A DNA stretch of 64,000 bases, taken from NCBI RefSeq assembly GCF_029223525.1, contig NZ_JARHTQ010000010.1, forward strand, positions 124,001 to 188,000. Reading direction: 5' to 3'. This stretch comes from Streptantibioticus ferralitis. Lineage in GTDB: Bacteria; Actinomycetota; Actinomycetes; Streptomycetales; Streptomycetaceae. Both the position numbers and the translations under genes were made by a program. Under the pieces are notes generated by a model. That model was not told the origin of the DNA. It did no database searches and was given only the letters and a program-made list of their open reading frames with translations. How positions within the stretch are numbered: the first letter of the stretch is position 1; every line of letters starts with the position of its first letter. Positions 53,577 to 62,107 of this stretch are shown in pieces.

Positions 53577-54080
53577 ATGGTGTTCGACAACATCTTCAAC
53601 TTTGCACGCGAGGGCGCGGGGCGCTTCTCGGTGACCACCGACAGCGACAAGCCCAAGCCGGGTGCGGACGTCGACTTCGAGGACGCCGAAGACGACACAT
53701 ACGACGACACGAGCACGAGCCTGTTCAACAGCGCGATCCACGGGGCTTCCTCCCGGGCGAAGGTCGTGCAGGAGCAGTCGCCCGAAGCGCGGGCCGTCCT
53801 GGGCTTCCTCGGCTCCTTCATCCAGACCACCCGGACGTCGGCCCGTGCGCAGGCCGATGCCCCGAATCTCAGCTCGGTGTCCACGGCAGCGGCCGCCGGC
53901 ATGAAGGAGTCGAGTGCGACGGTGACGGAGCACAGCGGCCTTCAGAAGAATGAGGACCTGGAGGACAAGCCGAAGAAGAGCGATTACACCAAGGCCCCCA
54001 AGACCCCCGAAGCACCCAAGGCACCCGAGGCGCCCAAGGCGCCCAAGGCGGCCGCCGAGAAACCGTCCCGTGTCGAGTAG
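53577..54080 (+). CDS. acidic protein with Lys-Ala-Pro-Glu repeat tail
   Basis: A 167-residue hydrophilic protein from ATG 53577 (AAGGGG eight bases upstream); a GTG at 53568 is possible. It has no signal peptide. The first half is acidic (PGADVDFEDAEDDTYDDTST), and a short hydrophobic patch follows (ARAVLGFLGSFIQTTRT). The tail is built from KAPKTPEAPKAPEAPKAPKA repeats, a flexible Pro/Ala/Lys rod like those used as linkers or surface anchors. I do not recognise a family. Tight spacing behind the pore-former-like gene implies a shared job, for example as chaperone, antitoxin or delivery tag. All of that is inference. Confidence 0.65.
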   Translation: MVFDNIFNFAREGAGRFSVTTDSDKPKPGADVDFEDAEDDTYDDTSTSLFNSAIHGASSRAKVVQEQSPEARAVLGFLGSFIQTTRTSARAQADAPNLSSVSTAAAAGMKESSATVTEHSGLQKNEDLEDKPKKSDYTKAPKTPEAPKAPEAPKAPKAAAEKPSRVE

Positions 54081-54091
54081 GGCCCGGGTTC

Positions 54092-54127
54092 CGTGGGGTC
54101 AGGGGCGAGGTCGCCCCTGACCCCACG
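54092..54127. terminator. bidirectional intrinsic terminator
   Basis: cgtggggtcaggggcga pairs perfectly with tcgcccctgaccccacg (17-bp stem, two-base loop). It sits exactly between the convergent acidic-repeat gene and the NHL/ricin gene. There is no long T-tract, but stems of this strength end transcription in high-GC actinobacteria. It should serve both directions. Confidence 0.8.
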
Positions 54128-54131
54128 TGCG

Positions 54132-55658
54132 TTATACGGGGAGCAGCTGCCACTGCCGGTCCCGGTGGTCGCCCTGCGACCCGTGCTGCTTGATCACCGT
54201 GCGGGCGTTGGTGTCGACTTGCAGGAGCAGACCGCTGTTGCGGTTCGCGATCTCATACACCCGCGGGGTGCCGTTCACCGAGCCCACCGGGATCAGCCTC
54301 CACTGCTGGTGGCGCGCGTCGCCGCCCTCGTAGGCGCACTGCGCGACCACCGCCCCGGCCGCCTCCTGCGCTCCGACGACCTCCAGGACCTTGCCGCTGC
54401 GCACGTTCTCGATCGTGTACAGGACGTCCCCGTTGTCCTGGCCCGACACGACCAGCCGCCACCGCTGGTGGTCCCTGGAGGCGGCGAGCAACTGGTGGAT
54501 CTCGGCCCCGTCCTTGGTGGACTCACGCAGGACCCCCATCCGCAGCCTGCTCCGGACGTTGGCCCAGGAGACCACCGTGCCCGACTCGGGCAGCCCGGCC
54601 ATCTCCGCCGACGCGACCTTCCGAATCCGGTTGTTGACGTAGTCAGCGATGTAGAGGGCGTCGACGCAGTCCACAGCGAGCCCGAGCGGGTAGTTCAACT
54701 GGGCCGAAGCGGCCGGGCCGTCGTCACCGCCGAAGCCCTCGGCGCCTGTGCCTGCGACCGTGCTGATCTTCCGGTCAGTCGTGATCTTCCGGACCCGGTG
54801 GTTGTTGTGGTCGGAGACGTAGAGGGTGCCGGCGCTGTCCACCACCACACCCAGTGGGAAGTCCAGCTGGGCCGAGACCGCCGGGCCGTCGTCACCGCCG
54901 AAGCCCTCGGCGCCCGTGCCCGCGACCGTGCTGATCTTCCCATCCGTAACCTTCCTGACCCGATGGTTCTCGGCATCGGCGATGTAGAGGGTTCCGGCGC
55001 TGTCCACCGCCACTGCGTTCGGGTATTTCAGCTGGGCTGAAATCGCTGGACCACCGTCTCCCTTGGGTCCCGCGGACACGGTCCCCGCGACCGTGCTGAT
55101 CTTCCCATCGGCCGTGACTTTCCTGACCCGATGGTTCTCGGTATCGGCGATGTAGAGGGTGCCGGTGCTGTCCACCGCAATCCCGTACGGGTAATTCAAC
55201 TCGGCAGCGGTGGCGAGGCCGTCGTCACCGCTGAACCCCTCGGTGCCCGTGCCCGCGACCGTGCTGATCTTCCCATCCGTAACCTTCCTGACCCGATGGT
55301 TCTCGGCATCGGCGATGTAGAGCGTTCCGGTGCTGTCCACCGCCACCTCACGTGGGCCGTTCAACTGGGCCGAGACGGCAGGGCCATTGTCCCCGCTGAA
55401 TCCCGACGCCCCGGTCCCCGCGACCGTGCTGATCTTCCCGTCAGTCGTGATCTTCCGGACCACGTGGTTGTTGTAGTCGGAGAAGTAGACAGTGCCGGTG
55501 CTGTCCACCGCAATCCCGTACGGACGGTTCAACTCAGCCGAAACGGCAGGCCCGTTGTCCCCTTTGAACCCCGCGCCCCCGGTCCCGGCGACCGTCCTGA
55601 TCGGAGGGGCGGAGTGCTCACCATCTGTGGCTTCCGCGTGGGCAGTGCTCATCTTCAT
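54132..55658 (-). CDS. NHL-repeat propeller with C-terminal ricin-B lectin domain, no signal peptide
   Basis: A 508-residue protein. Residues about 20-365 hold six NHL repeats, each of the form STVAGTGAEGFGGDDGPAVS then AQLNYPLGLAVDSAGTLYIA, which form a beta-propeller. Residues about 370-508 form a ricin-B trefoil with HQRWRLVVSG, HQQWRLIPVG and DRQWQLLPV. It mirrors the VCBS/ricin protein on the left flank, with propeller and lectin in reversed order. The start MKMSTAHAEATD (ATG 55658 behind GAAGG) is not a signal peptide. It is convergent with the acidic-repeat gene and closes the toxin-like cluster. Sugar binding is likely; its target is unknown. Confidence 0.88.
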   Translation of the reverse strand: MKMSTAHAEATDGEHSAPPIRTVAGTGGAGFKGDNGPAVSAELNRPYGIAVDSTGTVYFSDYNNHVVRKITTDGKISTVAGTGASGFSGDNGPAVSAQLNGPREVAVDSTGTLYIADAENHRVRKVTDGKISTVAGTGTEGFSGDDGLATAAELNYPYGIAVDSTGTLYIADTENHRVRKVTADGKISTVAGTVSAGPKGDGGPAISAQLKYPNAVAVDSAGTLYIADAENHRVRKVTDGKISTVAGTGAEGFGGDDGPAVSAQLDFPLGVVVDSAGTLYVSDHNNHRVRKITTDRKISTVAGTGAEGFGGDDGPAASAQLNYPLGLAVDCVDALYIADYVNNRIRKVASAEMAGLPESGTVVSWANVRSRLRMGVLRESTKDGAEIHQLLAASRDHQRWRLVVSGQDNGDVLYTIENVRSGKVLEVVGAQEAAGAVVAQCAYEGGDARHQQWRLIPVGSVNGTPRVYEIANRNSGLLLQVDTNARTVIKQHGSQGDHRDRQWQLLPV

Positions 55659-56047
55659 CCCTTCACCGTTCACCGACCGCCCACTACGGACGGTTGTCGG
55701 TTGATTCCAGAAAGTCATAAGAGCATGGGGGTTGGCAAGTCCACTTCCGAGTGGTCCTCGTGGAGCACGGTGACGAGACACCGAACCGGATTGGCAGTCG
55801 TCCCACGCCAACGCCCGGACGTGAAACTGCTCGGCTTGGCGGCGTCTCGGATCAGACCGACGCACTCTGGGAGTTGGTGCCGGCCAACGGCCGATCCGGC
55901 AATGCCACGCCCGGTTTGCTCGCGAGAACGCGCAACGCCGCGCCCTAGCCGCTCTCCTGGATGACTGGGACGCGGCGGGCGGAGGGCAGTCCTAACGTTG
56001 CGCCGGGCGGCGGATCGCGCGGACGCCGGTGGGCTGAGCCGTAGTGA
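55659..56047. other. gap with a possible antitoxin-like scrap
   Basis: It should hold the promoter of the NHL/ricin gene. On the plus strand near 55905-55992 the reading RFARENAQRRALAALLDDWD, then AAGGGQS and a stop, looks like the C-terminal end of a small antitoxin-type protein, but it has no start or partner. No repeat or RNA was seen. Confidence 0.35.
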
Positions 56048-56779
56048 TCACTGGTCGATCGTGTACTGCAGAGTCATGGGGGTGCCGTTACGCGTGATGC
56101 CTACGGGCACGGTGATCCCGGCTCGCTTGCTTGCGAGGGCGGCATTGAGGGATGCCGACGACGTGACAGGCTGCCCGTCGACGGAGGTGATGATGTCGTT
56201 GACCATGAATCCTGCGGCGGCGGCATGCAAGTCGGGGTCGACGAACCGAACTCGGGCACCTCCTCCCCCAGGGACGTTGTTGGCATACCCGCCAAAGGCA
56301 CCCGGGGTGCCCTGGGTGATGTTGACGGTCCAGTCCACGGTCACACCTTCGAAGGTGAGGCTTCCGGTGAACTGGCCGCCTGCCAGGGGTGCATCATTGT
56401 TCGCGGCAATATGGACCGTCCACGGCCAGATCCAGTGGGTGCGGACCTGGAAGTCGATGGTGGCGGACGAGCCGTCGGCGGCGATGGTCACCGGACAGAC
56501 GTGGCCCCTGCAGCGGGGGTCCACCTGGGTGATGCGGGTGTACTGCGGGGCCTGGATTGTGACCCGCCCTGGGTGATGCTGCTGCTGGTCCGGTGGGAAA
56601 TCGACGGTCTTGGCCGACCCGGGGGCATCGAGGTCGGGGATAGTCGACGGGGGAGTCGGCGCCTGGAACGCCATGGTCCCGCCGGACGTGACCGCAGCGG
56701 TGGCCGCGGGGGCCATTCCTCCTACCAGCAGGCTCGATCCGAGCGCGAGCACCGCGCATGCCCTCATAGTCCTACGCAT
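56048..56779 (-). CDS. secreted PDZ-domain protein
   Basis: A 243-residue exported protein. The signal peptide is RRTMRACAVLALGSSLLVGG with a PAATAA cleavage site. A beta-rich region with one possible disulphide (DPRCRGHVCPVTI) precedes GQFTGSLTFEGVTVDWTVNI, and a C-terminal PDZ-like domain (about 165-240) reads ARVRFVDPDLHAAAAGFMVN, then DIITSVDGQPVTSSASLNAA. The PDZ follows the A-A-G-x-x-x-x-D-x-I-x-x-V-x-G pattern of HtrA-type proteins, but no protease domain is present. It may bind cell-wall or secreted protein tails. It is monocistronic and probably unrelated to its neighbours. Confidence 0.82.
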   Translation of the reverse strand: MRRTMRACAVLALGSSLLVGGMAPAATAAVTSGGTMAFQAPTPPSTIPDLDAPGSAKTVDFPPDQQQHHPGRVTIQAPQYTRITQVDPRCRGHVCPVTIAADGSSATIDFQVRTHWIWPWTVHIAANNDAPLAGGQFTGSLTFEGVTVDWTVNITQGTPGAFGGYANNVPGGGGARVRFVDPDLHAAAAGFMVNDIITSVDGQPVTSSASLNAALASKRAGITVPVGITRNGTPMTLQYTIDQ

Positions 56780-56907
56780 GGATCCTCCCCAGCTCGCGAC
56801 TACCGAACATAGTCATCTGACCGCTTAAGGTAATTGGGCGCGGAAGTCGTGATCAACGGAGCGCGCACTAGTCATACGAGCCCCGGGGGGTGCCCCTATG
56901 GGTTTCG

Positions 56908-57120
56908 TCAAGCTGATGGGGCGGGCTGTGAGTTATGGAAGGTGCCGTCGCGGAGTATCGCGACGAGCACGTCGGCTCGTCGTCTCGCGAGGCAGAGGAG
57001 GGCTTGGGTGTGGTGCTTTCCCTGGCTGCTCTTCTTGTCGTAGTACGTCCGGGAGACCGGGTTAGCCAGAGCCGCGAACGCGGACAGGAAGAAGGCCCGT
57101 TTGAGCTTGAAAGCACCCAT
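56908..57120 (-). pseudogene. IS110-family transposase C-terminal remnant
   Basis: The minus strand reads LKRAFFLSAFAALANPVSRT, then YYDKKSSQGKHHTQALLCLA and RRRADVLVAILRDGTF, the last about 65 residues of an IS110 (Transposase_20) protein. The N-terminal RuvC-like half is absent. It abuts the broken carbamoyltransferase, so the insertion or a later deletion probably removed the 5' part of that gene. Confidence 0.82.
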
Positions 57121-57167
57121 AGACGGTGTCCGAAAAACCCGCGGCCCTCAGCCCGCGAAGGCCCGTT

Positions 57168-57899
57168 CGGCTCGGTCTGGGTCCAGCCCGCGGCAGGAGA
57201 CTCGGGCACGGCACTCGGCGGCGCCCTGTACGCCGCGCAGGCCGCGGGCGACCCCGTCAAGCACATGACCACCGCGGCCCTGGGCCGGGGCTGGAGCGAC
57301 GAAGAGACGGAAGTCTGGCTCCAGGCCAACCGGGTGTCCTACTCACGTCCGCCGGACGTGGCCACGGTCGCGGCCCGCGCACTGGCCGACAACAAGGTGA
57401 TCGGCTGGTTCCAGGGCCGCAGCGAGTTCGGCCCACGCGCCTTGGGCCACCGCAGCATCCTGGCCAACCCTTGCTACCGCCAGAACCTGGAGCGGCTCAA
57501 CGACATCAAGGGGCGCGAGCAGTTCCGCCCCGTCGCCCCCATGGTCCTCCTGGAACGCGCCGCCGAGATTTTCGACGGGCCGCTTCCCAGCCCCTACATG
57601 CTCTTCACCCACCAGGTCCGGCCCGACTGGGCCGAGCGCATCCCGGCCGCTCTGCACGTTGACGGCAGCGCCCGATCCAAACCGTCGACGCGACCGACGA
57701 ACCGGTCGTCGCCCGCATGCTGAAGGAGTTCGAGCGGGAGACGGGCGTCCCGGTTGTCATCAACACCAGCTTCAACGTGGCCGAGATGCCCATCGCGGAT
57801 CATCCGCGCGATGCCGTCGCGTGCTTCGCCACCACGCCGATGGACCTGCTCGTCCTCGGACCGTTCATTCTGCTCCGGCGCGATCTGTCGGGGGACTGA
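57168..57899 (+). pseudogene. carbamoyltransferase (NodU/TobZ-type), 5'-truncated and frameshifted
   Basis: The frame starts abruptly at WVQPAAGDSGTALGGALYAA and carries the C-terminal carbamoyltransferase domain: VIGWFQGRSEFGPRALGHRS, then FRPVAPMVLLERAAEIFDG. At about 57673 one base is missing (AALHVDGSAR should continue with IQTVDATDEP). The rest (MLKEFERETGVPVVINTSFN, then MDLLVLGPFILL) is in the next frame. About two thirds of the protein, including the kinase-like half, is lost at an IS110 scar. It is separate from the complete copy at 44490 and, by composition (higher GC), from another source. Confidence 0.85.
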
Positions 57900-57901
57900 C
57901 G

Positions 57902-58600
57902 ATGGACACGGCGCCGTTCAGCGCCGAGGCGTTCCGCCGTGCGCTGGACGACGCCTGCCATATCGCGGGCGTGAGCGCGGAAGGCGCCGATCTGGTCCAC
58001 GTCACCGTGAACGCGGTCTTCCGCCTCACCTCCGTCCCTCTCGTCGTCCGCATCGCGGGCCCCCAACTGGGCATCGAGGACGCCGTCCGCATCGTCGGCC
58101 TGGCACGCTGGCTGGAGAACGAGGACCTGCCCACCGTCCGGCTCGCCGTGCTTCGCGTCGACCAGCCCGTCATCACGGCCAGCGGAATGCCGGCCACATT
58201 CTGGCGCTACCTGCCACAACGCCCGGAACTGCAGCCGACCCCGACCCCCCGGAACTGGCCGACCCACTCCGCCGCATCCACGCACTCGGCCCACCGCCCC
58301 GTCCGCTGCCCAGATGGGACCCACTCCGTGTCACCCGCTCCCGGCTCCAGCGGGCACCGCACGACACCCCTCCGGCAGCCCTCGCATTCCTTCGCGACCT
58401 CGCCGACCGCCTGGCAGACGAACTGCCCCGCCTTCCCTTCGCCCTGCCCCGTACGGTCATCCACGGTGACGCCCACATCGGCAACATGCTGCGCGCGCCC
58501 GGCGGCCACGCCGTCCTGTGCGACCTGGACTTCATGTCCCTCGGGCCACCCGAGTGGGACCAGGCCGCTGACCAGGCTAGGGACGTGTGTGGACCCGGAC
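57902..58600 (+). pseudogene. aminoglycoside phosphotransferase-like kinase, frameshifted and truncated
   Basis: It begins two bases after the carbamoyltransferase stop with MDTAPFSAEAFRRALDDACH. The kinase N-lobe follows (VNAVFRLTSVPLVVRIAGPQ). A one-base loss in the C6 run at 58245-58250 shifts the frame; after it the reading ELADPLRRIHALGPPPRPLP continues. The catalytic loop VIHGDAHIGNML and metal Asp in HAVLCDLDFMSLGPPEWD are intact. The C-terminal helices are missing and the text runs into unrelated DNA with a CRISPR-like motif. APH-type kinases phosphorylate sugars or antibiotics, a natural partner for a carbamoyltransferase in a glycoside pathway or its resistance. Now inactive. Confidence 0.82.
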
Positions 58601-58624
58601 CATCCCCGCGGGCGCGGGAAGCAG
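58597..58624 (+). repeat. orphan sequence resembling a type I-E CRISPR repeat
   Basis: ggaccatccccgcg followed by ggcgcgggaagcag closely resembles the 28-nt streptomycete type I-E repeat (GGACCATCCCCGC-N-CGCGGGGAGCA-like), with a partial dyad (ccccgcg / gcgcggg). Only one copy is present: no second copy lies one spacer away on either side, and no cas genes are seen. It sits exactly where the phosphotransferase coding sequence breaks off. Confidence 0.35.
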
Positions 58625-58691
58625 ACGATGTTGGAGAACCGCTGCGGCAGTTAGTAATCATCTTGTACGCCATTCCGACTATCGTTGCGGT

Positions 58692-59876
58692 ATGGAGAGT
58701 ATGTCGCGTGACATCTTTGCGCCCGACAGTGTCAATCCGCTGTGTCAGCTCTCCCTGGAGCAGTTGCGACGTCGTACGAGCATGAAGTGGCGGACGCATC
58801 CGGAGGACGTACTACCGCTGTGGGTAGCCGAGATGGATGTCCCGCTGGCCGAGCCGGTCGCGCGGGCGATCACCGACGCGGTGGCACTCGGCGACACGGG
58901 CTACCCAGCCGGGACGGCGTACGCCGAGGCGCTGGCGGAGTTTGCCCGCAAGCGGTGGGGCTGGGGCGGGCTGGCCGTGGAACGCACAGCGATCGTGCCC
59001 GACGTGATGTTGGGCATCGTCGAAATGCTCAAGCTCGTCTCCGGACCGGGCGATCCCGTCGTCGTCAACTGCCCTGTGTATCCACCCTTCTACCAGTTCG
59101 TCCGGAACCTTGGACGGCCCATCATCGAGGCACCGCTGGACACAGAGGGGCGGATCGACTTCGCCGCGCTGGAGGACGCGTTCGGGCATGGTGTCCAGCG
59201 CGCAGGCCGACCGGTGTATCTCTTGTGCAGCCCGCACAACCCGACCGGAACCGTACACACCGCTGCTGAGCTCACGCACGTCGCGCAGTTCGCGCGGACA
59301 CACGGCGTGCGGGTCGTGGTGGATGAGATCCACGCCCCGATCATGGCGGCGGCCGCATCATTCGTGCCGTATCTGAGCGTTCCCGGCGCGGAGAACGGAC
59401 TGTCCCTGATGTCGGCGTCCAAGGCGTGGAACCTGGCCGGGCTCAAGGCCGCCCTCGCCATCGTCGGGCCCGACGCGGCCGACGACCTCGCCCGCATGCC
59501 CGAAGAGGTCAGCCACGGCCCCAGCCACGTCGGCATCATTGCCCACACCGCCGCCCTGCGCGACGGAGGCGACTGGCTCGACGCAGTGCTGTCCGGACTC
59601 GACGACAACCGCCGCCTACTGGCCGGCCTGCTCGCCGAGCACCTGCCCGCCGTCGGGTATGAACCCGCGCAGGCGACCTACCTGGCGTGGCTGGACTGCC
59701 GCGGGCTGGGCCTCGGGGACGACCCCGCCGACGTCTTCCTTCAACGCGGCCGTGTCGCCCTGAGCTCCGGGGTGGACTTCGGAACCGGCGGTGCGGGCTT
59801 CGCCCGTATGAACCTGGCCACCTCGCCGGAGCTGATCACCGAGGCAGTCCGGCGGATGGCCGCAGCCATCGCCTGA
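58692..59876 (+). CDS. PatB/MalY-type PLP-dependent C-S lyase / aminotransferase
   Basis: A 394-residue fold-type I enzyme. The PLP lysine is Lys244 in [33 protein letters not shown] and [13 protein letters not shown] hold the PLP-ring Asn and Asp. [20 protein letters not shown] is the PatB/MalY signature near the N-terminus. Relatives cleave cystathionine or cysteine conjugates, or act as aminotransferases in natural-product pathways. The ATG at 58692 gives [23 protein letters not shown] 58701 is an alternative. It is intact, in contrast to its decayed neighbours, so it is either newer or useful alone, for example in sulfur recycling. Confidence 0.9.
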   Translation: MESMSRDIFAPDSVNPLCQLSLEQLRRRTSMKWRTHPEDVLPLWVAEMDVPLAEPVARAITDAVALGDTGYPAGTAYAEALAEFARKRWGWGGLAVERTAIVPDVMLGIVEMLKLVSGPGDPVVVNCPVYPPFYQFVRNLGRPIIEAPLDTEGRIDFAALEDAFGHGVQRAGRPVYLLCSPHNPTGTVHTAAELTHVAQFARTHGVRVVVDEIHAPIMAAAASFVPYLSVPGAENGLSLMSASKAWNLAGLKAALAIVGPDAADDLARMPEEVSHGPSHVGIIAHTAALRDGGDWLDAVLSGLDDNRRLLAGLLAEHLPAVGYEPAQATYLAWLDCRGLGLGDDPADVFLQRGRVALSSGVDFGTGGAGFARMNLATSPELITEAVRRMAAAIA

Positions 59877-60129
59877 CCGCCCGGCGCGCACGGTGAATCA
59901 GGGCCATGAGGGCTGCCGACGCACCGAGTCATGCACGCTTCTGAGCTCGGCAGGGCCTCCTGAGCTCACCGTGGCCGTGGTGGCGCAGAGCGTCAGAAGA
60001 GTCCGCACCGGCCGTCGGTCCGGACTCGGGTGTGCAAGACGCGGGTGAGCGAGATGCTGCCCATAACGGACAACTGTCGGGATTGGAAAGGGTTTTGACG
60101 GTTGATCGGGGCAGCAAGACCGATCCATC
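59877..60129. other. short gap between C-S lyase and IS630 scar
   Basis: No ORF is supported. gagctc occurs twice, 15-20 bp apart, which could form a weak hairpin after the C-S lyase, but it is not convincing as a terminator. Nothing else is visible. Confidence 0.35.
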
Positions 60130-60525
60130 ACGGACTGGAACTTCCTTCGAAGGGCGCGCAGCCGCACCAGGGGCGGCCGAGCTGCTGGTGGGCCGCGACG
60201 AGCCGTGCGCGGTAGTCGGTCCAGGCGAAGCTGCGCCGTCCGCCTTGTTTGTGGTCGCGGTGGACGATCGGGCGGTAGATCAGGCGCGAGCGTTCGCCGG
60301 GCTTGTAGCAGGCCAGGGCCGCGATGGAGATGCGGTGCTGGGAACGCCCACGGACCTTGACGATCGGCTTGGCCCCGCGGCGGGACCAGGTGTGCGCGGT
60401 CGGCGGCGTCATCGAGAAGCCGGCCTCGTCTTCGAAGACGAGGTAAGCGTCGAGCGCCGCCGTGGCGCTTCCGCGGACGGCCAGGTCTCCTTCACCCAGC
60501 CCCCGGTGGCGCGAGCCGCGTTGAT
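60130..60525 (-). pseudogene. IS630-family transposase remnant
   Basis: The minus strand reads GGWVKETWP, then after a frameshift LDAYLVFEDEAGFSMTPPTA (catalytic Asp in FEDEAG), HTWSRRGAKPIVKVRGRSQH, RISIAALACYKPGERSRLIY and YRARLVAAHQQLG. This is the centre of an IS630 DDE_3 transposase. The second Asp and the Glu (usually in VWDNLNVH) are missing because the text breaks up after LGRP. The fragment is fused in frame to the truncated aminotransferase upstream of it, at about 60510-60525. Confidence 0.82.
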
Positions 60526-62010
60526 CTGCCCTGCGACGTCCGCGGCGAGAGTACCCGGGGCGTCGCCGACCGCCTCGTCGACCAGCAGCGGGAAGACGGT
60601 CACGTCCACGGTGGCGCCGGTCGCGGTGCGGCACCGCACCGCCGGGCACGGAGCCATGGCGCGCACCGGGGCCGACCGGGCCACGAAAGCCCGCAGCGTG
60701 GCGTCGTCCAGGTCGGCCAGCGACGCATCGAAGCGCCGCAGCGCGTCCGGCGCGCCCAGCTCGGCGACGAACGCGACCCGGGCGGTGGGGGGTTCGGCGT
60801 CGGTACCGGTGGGCGTCGTGGACCGGAAGTCCCGTACCTCGACGCGCGGCGCCGGGGTGTCCCCACCGGTCAGCGGGTGGAGAAGCTGCAGCGCGTCCTG
60901 GTGGCGCAGCACCGCGCAGACGTCGCGCAGACCCGCTGCCAACCGGTCGATTGCGGCGTCGCCGATCGCATACGACGGCTGGATCCGCAGTGTGTGCGGC
61001 GCGCTGCCGGTCGGCATCAGCCGCAGGCCGTCCTTGCGCAGCAGGAAGCCCGAGACGGCGAAACCGAAGAACCCGCCGCGCGCGTAGTTGCGGATCACCG
61101 CCGAGCTCGCCGCCGACTGGTCGGTGAACTCGAACCCGAGCAGCAGACCGCGCCCGCGCACGCCGCGTACGACGTCACCGAACTCGGCGTGGACCTCTTC
61201 CAGGGCGCTTCGCGGCCGCGCCCCGCGCTCGGTGGCCAGCCGGTAGGCCATTCCGCCGTCGTGTTCCAGCATCTCCAGCACCTTCTCGGTGACCGAGCAG
61301 GAGAAGCTGCCCTTGGCATACGTCGAGCTGTGCAGCAGTTCGAAGTCCTTGACGTACGACGACTGCCGCACCAGCAACATCGACGTCTTCGCCATCGACG
61401 TCTTCGCCAGGCCGCCGCCGACGCTCTTCGCCAGGGTGTAGTAGTCGCCGGTCAGGCCGATGTGGGCGCTTGCGAAGAAGGACCCGGTGCGCCTGGCGCC
61501 AGTCTGGATCTCGTCGACGACGAGTGGGCAGTCCAACGCGCGGCACACGTCGGTGATCCGTTTGGCCTGCTCGGCGGTGAGCACGTTGATGCCGCCCTCG
61601 CCCTGGATCGGCTCGACGACGAAACCGGCAACGAACGGCACGGCCCGCCACCGCACTTCCACGACGCCGCTCTCGGCGACGACGTCGAGCACGTTCGGCT
61701 GCTCCGCCTCGACGTACTTCAGTGCCTCCTCGGGCCGGTCCGCGGGGACGAAGCGGGCACGCGCCCCGAGTGCCTGGAACGGCAGCCGGAACGTCGGATT
61801 GTGGGTGAGTTGCAGGCTACCGACCAACTTGCCGTGGAACCCGCCCTCCAGTGCGAAGAACTCCGGTGCCCGGCTCAGTGCCTCCGTGTTGCGCCGCTGC
61901 ACCTCCTCCAGCACCATGTCGACATCCGCGCCCGGCCCGGCGAGTTCGGTCGCGGCGATCGACAACTCGGCCGTGCCGCTTGACACTTGCTCGCGCGCTT
62001 CCGATTCTGG
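60515..62010 (-). pseudogene. class III aminotransferase, truncated at both ends
   Basis: The open frame of about 495 residues reads EFFALEGGFHGKLVGSLQLT, then FVVEPIQGEGGINVLTAEQA, CPLVVDEIQTGARRTGSFFA (PLP Asp) and YYTLAKSVGGGLAKTSMAKT (PLP Lys). This is a class III (acetylornithine/GABA-type) aminotransferase. AKTSM is tandemly duplicated (15 bp) a few residues past the PLP lysine. The N-terminal 90-100 residues, with the usual glycine loop, are missing or scrambled. About 130 C-terminal residues (RVEVRDFRSTTPTGTDAEPP, then GAPDALRRFDASLADLDD) form an extra domain that is cut by IS630. It was probably a multidomain biosynthetic enzyme and is probably inactive now. Confidence 0.72.
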
Positions 62011-62083
62011 GCGGCGACGAGACCCGCCGGGGCCGCCCGCGCTGGGAACAGGACCCGGGAGCCGGCAAGTGGGTGGCGCCACG

Positions 62084-62106
62084 GTGAGTTGACTTCACCG
62101 AGACCG
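62084..62106 (+). repeat. 23-bp inverted repeat, left copy
   Basis: gtgagttgacttcaccg plus agaccg is the exact reverse complement of 63412-63434. The two copies bracket the GH43 gene. The sequence is also internally dyadic (cggtga...tcaccg at 62082-62100), so it could be either an element end or an operator. Confidence 0.85.
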
Positions 62107-62107
62107 A

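Noticed and set aside
58536-58690. CRISPR array
   Set aside because: Only one repeat-like unit is present, with no regular spacing on either side and no cas genes.
58587-58691. Upstream extension of the C-S lyase
   Set aside because: It reads through the broken phosphotransferase tail and the CRISPR-like block; the enzyme motif spacing fits the start at 58692.
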